Assembly (NCBI GenBank): GCA_016703225.1
Contig: JADJCM010000001.1
Coordinates: 62,001-126,000, forward strand
Reading direction: 5' to 3'
DNA from: Lysobacterales bacterium
GTDB lineage: Bacteria > Pseudomonadota > Gammaproteobacteria > Xanthomonadales > Ahniellaceae
Length of the DNA: 64,000 nt
How positions within the stretch are numbered: the first letter of the stretch is position 1; every line of letters begins with the position of its first letter. Both the position numbers and the translations under genes were made by a program. This document shows positions 7,623 to 14,822 of this stretch, one piece after another. The notes beneath the pieces were generated by a model. That model had not been told where the DNA came from and searched no databases. It was given only the letters and a program-made list of their open reading frames with translations.

Positions 7623-10027
7623 GGCAGCTTCCCCGGCGCTGCGGCGGACTTCGTCGGCGCGAGGCGCGGCGCGTCCTTGGCGGATTCGACCCCGAGGCGC
7701 TTGCCGGCGGGTGCGCCGTACAGTTCCGGGTGCAGGTACTTGCCGCGTTCGGCCGGCGCCTTCTGGAGTTCCACCGGGATGCGGTGCTTCTCCGCCCACG
7801 CATCCTTGCGGATGCCGGTGACCTGCCAGCTGACCTTGGTGTTCGGCGTTTCGGTGCGAATCGCGAAGCGGTTGCCCTGCACCTCCTCGGCGACCATGGC
7901 GCGCGCGAAACTGCCGATCACGGTGAGCTGGTAGCGGAAGTCGCGATTCAGCGCCTCGAACCAGTCGGGCAGATCGATCGATGCGTAGCCGCGCGCGTCG
8001 GTGACGATGTTGCCGTTGTAGACGTTCATCATGTCCGGCGACTCGACGAAACTGTGCAGCAGGAACTTGTTCGCCGGGTCGAGCGGGTGGTCGATCTTGA
8101 AGCTACCGCCGCCCTTGCTCAGGGTGCCGCTGACGTCGACATTGCCGACGAACAGCGCGGCCTGGCCGGCCGCATTCTGGAAGTAGCCGGCGCGGCCCGT
8201 GGCCGTGTTCGCGATCGCGCTGATGGTCGATCCAGAGGTGGTGGTGCTGGCCAGTTCGGCGTTGATCACCTGGCTGCCGGCGCTGGTCGCGCGGATCGCC
8301 CAGGCGCTGCTGGTGCCGTTCGCCTGCACCACCAAGGTGTCGCCGCTCGGCAGGTTGCCCACGGCGACCAGCGCATTGCCGCTGCCGGTGCCACTGGTCG
8401 CGCTGTTCTCGGCACGCAACCCGGTGCCGCTGCCCGACGCGGTGCGCGCCAGCACGCCGATGTTGTTGCCACTGGTCGCGAGCGCGTCGCCGACCAGCGC
8501 CGTGCCGGCCATCGAGTTGGTCTGCGCATAAGCCGCATAGGCGTTGCCAGTGGCCGAAGAATTGATCGCGAACACGCCGGCGCCGTCGGGAGAACCGGTC
8601 GATCCGCGTACACCAATGGCCTGGCCCGCAGAATCGCTGGCCGCACCATCGAGGCCCAGGGACTGCCCCTGCGCCACCACACCGGTCCCGCCCTCGCCAC
8701 GCACGCCGACGCCGCTGCCGGTGTTGGAGCCAACCACGCCGTAGCCACCGACCGACGCGGTTTGGCCGTAGACGCCGGTGGCAGCGCCGGTGGTCGCCTG
8801 GTTCACGCCGAGCACGCCGCGGCCGAGCGCGGCGACGCTGAGCCCGTACACGCCGCTGCCGCCGCTGGTGCTGGTGTTGTTGCCCTGCACGCCGCTGCCG
8901 AGCGACGACGTGGTCTCGCCGCGCACGCCGGAGACCACGCCAGTCGCGTGCAGCGCGCGACCTTGCACGCCGATGCCGGTCGGACTGCCGCTTGTGCCTT
9001 GCACACCAACCGTCGCTCCCGTCGCCGCAAAGGCTTCGCCAAGGACACCTGCACCCGACGTGTTCCAGCTTTGGCCACGGACCCCCACGCCGTCACCCGA
9101 CCCAGTCGAAGACGACAGTCCGACGATGGCGTCCGCGCCATTGCTAACGGTTTGTCCGAACACGCCGACCGCGGTCTCTCCGCCTGTCGAATGCCCCCAT
9201 ACCCCTGCGCCACCCGCGACCTGACGCCACCCGTAAACACCTGCACCGTCTCCAGGCGTCTCGGAATCGCCCCAGACGCCACGCATGCCCTTCCCGTAGA
9301 CGCCCACTCCGGAAGTCGGGTTCGTGCTCTCGCCATAGACGCCGGTGCCGGCGTTGGCACTTCCAGTATGACGACCCAAAATGGCGCTCGACGCCATGTC
9401 TGCGCTGCTGTTGGTGACCGTCAGGCCCGCCGCAGCCGCACCGACCCAGGCGGCTCCAAAATGCCCGTGGTCACTTCGCGACACCGTGTTCGCCGCACCA
9501 CTGCCGGCAAAGTTGACGCTGAAGGTGCTGCCACTGAGGGTCAGCCCATTGCCGGCGCTGTAGCTGCTGCCACCGGATTCCGCGGCCGGGGCCCAGGCCG
9601 CGCCGTTCCACTTCAACACCTGGCCGCTGCTCGGCGTGCTGCCGAGCACGTTGAAGCCGCGCAGCGCGTTCGCGGAAGCGGCGAGCGGCGCCGGTTGCAC
9701 GGCGATGCGGCCAGCGAGCGGCGTGCCGTTCACCTCGACCTGCAGCCAGCGCTGCGCGCCGGTGAAGACCACGCCGGTGAAGTCGAGGTCGATCGAGAAC
9801 ACGCCGGCCGCGACCGGCCAGGCGTTCGCGGTCAGCGTCGAGCCGATCTGGCTGCCGGCGCTCTGCGCGTCATACAACTTGAACGCCAAGTTGGCGCTGC
9901 CGTTCAGCGGCGTGCCTGCCTGTTCCAGGAAACCCTGGAAGGTGAAAGGTTCGGCGCGGGGCGCGGTCACGGGCAAGGCGAGCGCGATGGCGGCGGCGAG
10001 CAGGAGCGAGCGGAGGGGTCGGTTCAT
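7619..10027 (-). CDS. Giant secreted GVYG-repeat protein (paralogue 1)
   Basis: 802 residues. Signal peptide (MNRPLRS..., about 25 residues); an FTFQGFLEQAGTPLNG domain to about residue 160; then a long core of short G-V-x-G repeats (GVYGES, GVYGKGMRGVWG, GVRGQSWN) to about residue 640; then a C-terminal domain beginning GTLSKGGGSFKIDHPLDP and containing ESPDMMNVYNGN and SWQVTGIRKDAWA. That C-terminal domain occurs on repeat proteins in many bacteria and probably caps or assembles the fibre. N- and C-terminal thirds are almost the same as in the gene at 10083-12497, while the cores differ. Starts at 10027; downstream gene overlaps by ATGA. Confidence 0.85.
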   Translation of the reverse strand: MNRPLRSLLLAAAIALALPVTAPRAEPFTFQGFLEQAGTPLNGSANLAFKLYDAQSAGSQIGSTLTANAWPVAAGVFSIDLDFTGVVFTGAQRWLQVEVNGTPLAGRIAVQPAPLAASANALRGFNVLGSTPSSGQVLKWNGAAWAPAAESGGSSYSAGNGLTLSGSTFSVNFAGSGAANTVSRSDHGHFGAAWVGAAAAGLTVTNSSADMASSAILGRHTGSANAGTGVYGESTNPTSGVGVYGKGMRGVWGDSETPGDGAGVYGWRQVAGGAGVWGHSTGGETAVGVFGQTVSNGADAIVGLSSSTGSGDGVGVRGQSWNTSGAGVLGEAFAATGATVGVQGTSGSPTGIGVQGRALHATGVVSGVRGETTSSLGSGVQGNNTSTSGGSGVYGLSVAALGRGVLGVNQATTGAATGVYGQTASVGGYGVVGSNTGSGVGVRGEGGTGVVAQGQSLGLDGAASDSAGQAIGVRGSTGSPDGAGVFAINSSATGNAYAAYAQTNSMAGTALVGDALATSGNNIGVLARTASGSGTGLRAENSATSGTGSGNALVAVGNLPSGDTLVVQANGTSSAWAIRATSAGSQVINAELASTTTSGSTISAIANTATGRAGYFQNAAGQAALFVGNVDVSGTLSKGGGSFKIDHPLDPANKFLLHSFVESPDMMNVYNGNIVTDARGYASIDLPDWFEALNRDFRYQLTVIGSFARAMVAEEVQGNRFAIRTETPNTKVSWQVTGIRKDAWAEKHRIPVELQKAPAERGKYLHPELYGAPAGKRLGVESAKDAPRLAPTKSAAAPGKLP

Positions 10028-10082
10028 GACGGGCTCTCGTGTCGACTGATGGATGGATGGGTGTGAGGACGCCGCTTCGGTG

Positions 10083-12497
10083 TCACTTGCCGCTCGGCAC
10101 GACGCCGATGCGCTTGCCGGCGGGCACGCCGTACAGTTCCGGGTGCAGGTACTTGCCGCGTTCGGCCGGTGCCTTCTGGACTTCCACCGGGATGCGGTGC
10201 TTCTCCGCCCACGCATCCTTGCGGATGCCGGTGACCTGCCAGCTGACCTCGATGCCGGGCCGGCTGCTGCGGATTTCGAAGCGGTTGTGCTCGACCTTCT
10301 TCGAGACGATCGCCTGCGCGAAGGTGCCGATCACGGTGAGCTGGTAGCGGAAGTCGCGATTCAGCGCCTCGAACCAGTCCGGCAGATCGATCGTCGCGTA
10401 GCCGCGTGCGTCGGTGATGATGTTGCCGTTGTAGACGTTCATCATGTCCGGCGACTCGACGAAGCTGTGCAGCAGGAACTTGTTCGCCGGGTCGAGCGGA
10501 TGGTCGATCTTGAAGCTGCCGCCGCCCTTGCTCAGGGTGCCGAACACCCCGAGGTCGCCCGCGATGATGGCGTTGCCACTGGCCTCGAGCGCGCTGCTGC
10601 CGCCGGCCAGGGTGACCGCGGTGCCGCTGCTGTTGCCAAAGCGCGCGGCCTTGGCCGAGGCACTATTGGCGTAGGCGTAGATCGCATCGCCCGTGCTGGC
10701 GGCGTTGGTCAGGCGTGCACGCAGTGCGTGCGCGGTGCCACCGGTGCCGCTGGACAGCGCGTCGATGGCCTTGGCATTGCCGGCGCCCAGTGCGCGGATC
10801 TCCGCAGCCACCGCGCCATCGGCAGAACTGACCGCACCGAGCGCGATCGCTGGTGCCGCGGTCGCGGTGTTGACGCCGTACAAGCCATAACCGCCGGCGG
10901 CACCGGTCTCGCCGCGCACGCCGATCGGGCTGCCGCTCGCACCACCGGGGGCGAGACCGTAGATCGCGGTACCCCCGCTGGAGCCGGTCGCGGCAGCGAC
11001 ACCGTAGGCGTTGCCGCTGGTTGCGGTGTTGATCACGTAGACACCGATGGCCGCGGGTGATGCGACCATGGCTTGCACGCCGTAGGTGGCGGCAATGGGA
11101 TGCGCGGCGACCGCCATCACCGCCGTTGCCTCGTCGCCGCCGGTCGTGGATGCAATCAATCCGTCTTTCGTGCCCTCGGCCTCCATGCCGGTCTCGCCGG
11201 CACCGCGCACACCGATGCCACCGCCCGCTGCATCACCGAAGACGGCAACGCCGTCCGGCGAATCGGTATTGCCGAGCACACCGTAGGCAACACCAGCGCT
11301 GGCGTTGTTCTCGCCAAAGACACCGACTCCCTGGGGCGACACCACCCGCCCCAACACACCCTTGCTATAGCCGCTGGCATGCTGCGCCTCACCTTGGACG
11401 CCGGCCCCGGAAGCATCAGTGGCCACGCCGAAGACGCCATAGGCCGAGCCCTGCCCTGAGACGCCGGTACGGCCGCTGCCGCGGACGCCCGCGCCATTCG
11501 TGGACAGGCTGCTGCCGTACACGCCGGTGGTCGCACCGCTACCGGTCGAGGTCGCGTTGCCGCGCACGGCAACTCCATCGGCAGAACCGGTCTCGCCGTA
11601 GACCGCAATCGCGCTGCCGGTCGTCGCCGAACTGACCGCCTTCAACGCGAAGCCATCCGGCGACGCGCCGCGTGCTTCGACGCCCACGCCCGCGCCGGAA
11701 TTGGCGAAGGAGATGCCGGTCACGCCGATCCCGCCGGCAACGTTGCTGGAACCGCGAGTGCCCACGCGGCCGAAGCCGACCACGCCATAGCCTGCCGTGG
11801 ACTGACCGAACAGTCCCTTTGATTCCGAGTCGGGACTGCTGTTGAAGGCGGCAATCGCGCCGGTGCCAACACCTGGATTCTGGTTGAAGACCTGCAGTGC
11901 ATTGAAAGCGCTGTTGCCGCTCCAGGCATCACCGTAGTGGTCGTGATCACTGCGCGACGCGGTGTTCGCCGCGCCACTGCCGGCATAGTTCACGCTGAAG
12001 ACCGTACCGCTCAGGCTGAGGCCGTTGCCGGCGCTGTAGGTACCGCCGCCGGACTCCGCAGCGGGTGCCCAGGCCGCGCCGTTCCACTTCAGCACCTGGC
12101 CGCTGCTCGGCGTGCTGCCGAGCACGTTGAAGCCGCGCAGCGCGTTCGCGGAAGCGGCGAGCGGCGCCGGTTGCACCGCGATGCGGCCCGCGAGCGGCGT
12201 GCCGTTCACCTCAACCTGCAGCCAGCGCGGCGCGCCAGTGAAGACCACACCGGTGAAGTCGAGATCGATCGAGAACACGCCGGCGGCAACCGGCCAGGCG
12301 TTCGCGCTCAGCGTCGAGCCGATCTGGCTGCCGGCCGTGTCGGCGTCATAGAGCTTGAACGCCAGGTTGGCGCTGCCGTTCAGCGGCGTGCCCGCCTGTT
12401 CCAGGAAACCCTGGAAGGTGAACGGATCGGCCTGGGCGGTGGCGAACGGCAACGTTGCGGCCAGGGCCAGGGCGAGCAAGGCATTGCGCAGGTTCAT
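10083..12497 (-). CDS. Giant secreted GVYG-repeat protein (paralogue 2)
   Basis: 804 residues. Signal peptide of 23 residues (ends AQA), FTFQGFLEQAG domain, linker GSTPSSGQVLKWNGAAWAP, a repeat core of about 480 residues rich in GVFGE, GVLGNT, GVRGAG units, and the same C-terminal domain (GTLSKGGGSF..., KYLHPELYG) as its neighbour. Likely a beta-roll fibre on the cell surface or released from it. It is the upstream member of the duplicated pair; 55 bp separate it from paralogue 1. Confidence 0.85.
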   Translation of the reverse strand: MNLRNALLALALAATLPFATAQADPFTFQGFLEQAGTPLNGSANLAFKLYDADTAGSQIGSTLSANAWPVAAGVFSIDLDFTGVVFTGAPRWLQVEVNGTPLAGRIAVQPAPLAASANALRGFNVLGSTPSSGQVLKWNGAAWAPAAESGGGTYSAGNGLSLSGTVFSVNYAGSGAANTASRSDHDHYGDAWSGNSAFNALQVFNQNPGVGTGAIAAFNSSPDSESKGLFGQSTAGYGVVGFGRVGTRGSSNVAGGIGVTGISFANSGAGVGVEARGASPDGFALKAVSSATTGSAIAVYGETGSADGVAVRGNATSTGSGATTGVYGSSLSTNGAGVRGSGRTGVSGQGSAYGVFGVATDASGAGVQGEAQHASGYSKGVLGRVVSPQGVGVFGENNASAGVAYGVLGNTDSPDGVAVFGDAAGGGIGVRGAGETGMEAEGTKDGLIASTTGGDEATAVMAVAAHPIAATYGVQAMVASPAAIGVYVINTATSGNAYGVAAATGSSGGTAIYGLAPGGASGSPIGVRGETGAAGGYGLYGVNTATAAPAIALGAVSSADGAVAAEIRALGAGNAKAIDALSSGTGGTAHALRARLTNAASTGDAIYAYANSASAKAARFGNSSGTAVTLAGGSSALEASGNAIIAGDLGVFGTLSKGGGSFKIDHPLDPANKFLLHSFVESPDMMNVYNGNIITDARGYATIDLPDWFEALNRDFRYQLTVIGTFAQAIVSKKVEHNRFEIRSSRPGIEVSWQVTGIRKDAWAEKHRIPVEVQKAPAERGKYLHPELYGVPAGKRIGVVPSGK

Positions 12498-12528
12498 CGG
12501 AAGCTCCTCGGGTTGGAATGCGTGGTCA

Positions 12529-13299
12529 TCACTGGATCTGCAGCGAGAAGCCGATCAGCCGCCATTGCGCTTGCTCGCGCACGAACTTCTGGGTGAAGTT
12601 CACGCGATAGGCATCGCGGGCGTAGTGGCCGCTGAGGACGAGCACGCCGTCTTCGTTGATCTCGGCCTCGCCATCGAAGGCGGGCGCCAGCTGGTCGGCG
12701 AAGGACCAGTCGAAGTCGACGCCGAGGAAGCCGCGATACGACTCCTCGAAGCGCTCCAGTGAAAACTGTTCCTGCCACAGGCGCGAGGTCGAATCACGGA
12801 ACTGGCGCATGCTCCCGGCCGCTGCCGAGGCACCGAAATCACGCAGCGACTGCGCCACCAGTTGCGCCTGCGCGTCCGGCGCGGGCAGCGGCGGACGCGC
12901 CTCGACCAAGCCCGTCGGCAGGCTGCGTTCGATCGCCTGGATGCGCCAGCCGGCGTCTTCCTTCACCAGCGCGACCTTCACCGGCACGGTGCCGCCGGAA
13001 CGCGTCGTCAGCTCGCCGACCAGCCGGCCACTGCCGTTCTCGATGACGCGCGACGACCACGAAGTCTGCGTCACCTGGCCGAGGTCTTCGCCGAGGAAGC
13101 GGCGCAGGCTCGGCTCGTCGACACTGGCCAGAAATTGCTGCGACAGCAGATCACGCGCCGCCGCCAGATCATCGCGCTCGACCGCGGCGAAGAATTCGTC
13201 GGCGCTGCGGGTGATGCCCGCGGTGAGATAGAGCGCGGCGCCGACCGCGAGCACCGCGAACAAGGCCAGGCCAGCAAGGATCTTGAGGAACAATTTCAT
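12529..13299 (-). CDS. Membrane-anchored protein of unknown function
   Basis: About 256 residues from the ATG at 13299 (an ATG at 13311 would add four). One N-terminal membrane segment (LFLKILAGLALFAVLAVGAALYL) is followed by two similar alpha/beta halves, each with an aromatic, NTF2-like pattern (DEFFAAVERDDLAAARDLLS early; FRDSTSRLWQEQFSLERFEES later). NTF2-like or DUF4878-like folds are one possibility. Sits between the secreted protein gene at 13370 and the giant repeat protein, 31 bp from the latter, so probably in the same transcript. No catalytic residues recognised. Confidence 0.7.
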   Translation of the reverse strand: MKLFLKILAGLALFAVLAVGAALYLTAGITRSADEFFAAVERDDLAAARDLLSQQFLASVDEPSLRRFLGEDLGQVTQTSWSSRVIENGSGRLVGELTTRSGGTVPVKVALVKEDAGWRIQAIERSLPTGLVEARPPLPAPDAQAQLVAQSLRDFGASAAAGSMRQFRDSTSRLWQEQFSLERFEESYRGFLGVDFDWSFADQLAPAFDGEAEINEDGVLVLSGHYARDAYRVNFTQKFVREQAQWRLIGFSLQIQ

Positions 13300-13369
13300 C
13301 GTGGTTTCCATCGGGGAAAGAAGAAGAGGAAGCTGGAGGCTGCGCGCCGGGGGACGTCGCGGCAGCGGT

Positions 13370-14092
13370 TCATTCGCAATCGGACTCGCCGCGGTAGCAC
13401 CAGCCGCTGTCCATGTTGTAGAGAATCTTCATGCTGGTCTCGTGGCTCATGCGCGAGATCTGGCTGGCGAGCGCGTAGGCCGCGGCTTCGTCGGCGGCGC
13501 TGTAGCCCGCAGGTGCGGAACGCTGCATTGCTGGCGCAGGTGCGTGCACCGACTGCTTGACCTGCTCGATCGAGGAAACCGGCAACCCGGCGAAGGCAAC
13601 CAGTGGCAACACCGGTCCGCCGAGTTCGATGAAGCGCTGCTCCAGCGCCGAGAAGAACAGGTGCACGATCGCGCCGCTGCGCGCGTCGGTGTAGGTGTAG
13701 CTCGCCAGGTATCCCGGCTTGCGGCCTTCCTGCAGCTGGTGCAGGCGATACAGCGCGCCGTTCTGGTCGCGCTCCTCGATCAGCGTCGCGACGATGCCCT
13801 GCTTCGGCAGGTCGAGCTGCGCCAGCACGGTGTCGGCGACCTGCCGCGGAGCGACGTACTGCCCGGGCTGCCCTTGCACACCGATCAGCGCCAGCACCGG
13901 CGAGTCGTCGTCGTTGCGGTTCTCGCTCACGATCAGGCCGTACTCGTCCTGCTGGCGCGACCAGCCACGCGGCAGTTGCATCGGCGTGCCGGCGATTTCG
14001 ACGCGGTCGAAGCGCGGCACTCCAGCACCGAGTGGCGACGCCGCGAGCAGCGTGGCCAGCGAGAGCAGCAGTAACGCGAGACGATGGGACAT
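13370..14092 (-). CDS. Secreted protein of unknown function
   Basis: 240 residues. Signal peptide of about 23 residues (LALLLLSLATLLAASPLGAG), then a region beginning FDRVEIAGTPMQLPRGWSRQQDEYGLIVSEN that looks like a single globular alpha/beta domain, and a C-terminal segment with two Cys (WCYRGESDCE) that could form a disulfide. Lies 29 bp downstream of the FHA gene on the same strand. No family recognised. Confidence 0.7.
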   Translation of the reverse strand: MSHRLALLLLSLATLLAASPLGAGVPRFDRVEIAGTPMQLPRGWSRQQDEYGLIVSENRNDDDSPVLALIGVQGQPGQYVAPRQVADTVLAQLDLPKQGIVATLIEERDQNGALYRLHQLQEGRKPGYLASYTYTDARSGAIVHLFFSALEQRFIELGGPVLPLVAFAGLPVSSIEQVKQSVHAPAPAMQRSAPAGYSAADEAAAYALASQISRMSHETSMKILYNMDSGWCYRGESDCE

Positions 14093-14121
14093 GACAGGGT
14101 TCCTTGTCGGGAGTGAAGGGA

Positions 14122-14643
14122 TCAGGCCAGCCCGTCCGGGCCGAGGTTCAGGCGCAGCGGTCCGATGTCGAGCACGACCCAGCCGTCGATCGCGGCTTCG
14201 GTAATCAGCTCGCCGTCGATGCGCGTGCCGTTCACCGAGCCGAGGTCGCGCACCAAGGCACCGCGGGTCGGCAGCACCACGATCTCCGCGTGCCGGCGCG
14301 ACACGCCCGGGCAGTCGAAGTGCAGGTCGGCGTCAGGCGAGCGGCCGAGGCGGAAACGACCCTCGTGCAGCAGGAAGCGACATTCGCGCTGCACCGCCTC
14401 GGGCGGCTGCAGGTAGGACCAGTAGCAGGCGGGGGTCTGCGCCGGGTCCCGTGCCGGCAGCCCGTGGCTTTGGCCCCAGCGGCGCGCCTCGGACTGCAGC
14501 GCGGCGAGCCCCACCTGCGCGTCTTCGTGCAGCGCCGCCAGCGACAGCACGTAGCCGTTCAGCGCTCGGTGGGCGCGCAGCGAGCGGGTGGCACCGGAGG
14601 TGGGCCGCCGTGGACTTGCGTCGATGTCGTCGAAGCTGCTCAT
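14122..14643 (-). CDS. FHA-domain protein
   Basis: 173 residues, cytoplasmic (no signal or membrane segment). The C-terminal half is a forkhead-associated domain with the phosphothreonine-binding signature: LGRSPDADLHF, GVSRRHAEI, LGSVNGTRI. The N-terminal 80 residues (ALNGYVLSLAALHEDAQVGL...) match nothing I know. FHA domains read Thr phosphorylation by Hanks-type kinases, and such a kinase gene starts 180 bp away on the opposite strand, so the two probably form a signalling pair. It heads the minus-strand run of secreted proteins. Confidence 0.88.
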   Translation of the reverse strand: MSSFDDIDASPRRPTSGATRSLRAHRALNGYVLSLAALHEDAQVGLAALQSEARRWGQSHGLPARDPAQTPACYWSYLQPPEAVQRECRFLLHEGRFRLGRSPDADLHFDCPGVSRRHAEIVVLPTRGALVRDLGSVNGTRIDGELITEAAIDGWVVLDIGPLRLNLGPDGLA

Positions 14644-14722
14644 GCCACGTCTTGCGCAATCCGCGTGCCACTAGCGAAAGACTGTCCGATCAACGACTTG
14701 GACGATTTTTTCGGACGGTATC

Positions 14723-14777
14723 GTTCGCGTTCGCGAACGCCCGCCCGCGTGCGCGGGCCGCGCGTTCGCGAACGCGC
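14723..14777. promoter_or_regulatory. Paired palindromes in the kinase/FHA divergent region
   Basis: Two palindromes lie between divergent genes: GTTCGC-GTTC-GCGAAC (14723-14738) and an 18-bp perfect palindrome GCGCGTTCGCGAACGCGC (14760-14777). The first matches two sites at 21800-21815 and 21843-21858. A possible promoter for the kinase (TTGGAC 14698, TATCGT 14719, 15-nt spacer) would overlap the first palindrome, as a repressor site would. Regulator unknown. Confidence 0.55.
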
Positions 14778-14822
14778 ACAAGCCCGTGGCACACTGCCCG
14801 GCCGATGCCGAGGACATTGAGC

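Noticed and set aside
8200..9400. Short tandem repeats as a possible satellite or CRISPR
   Set aside because: They encode the GVYG-type repeats of the giant secreted protein and keep the reading frame.
7568..10066. An 832-codon open frame on the plus strand opposite a giant repeat protein
   Set aside because: Arg/Ala/Gly-rich antisense translation without domains; the minus strand has the signal peptide and recognised terminal domains.
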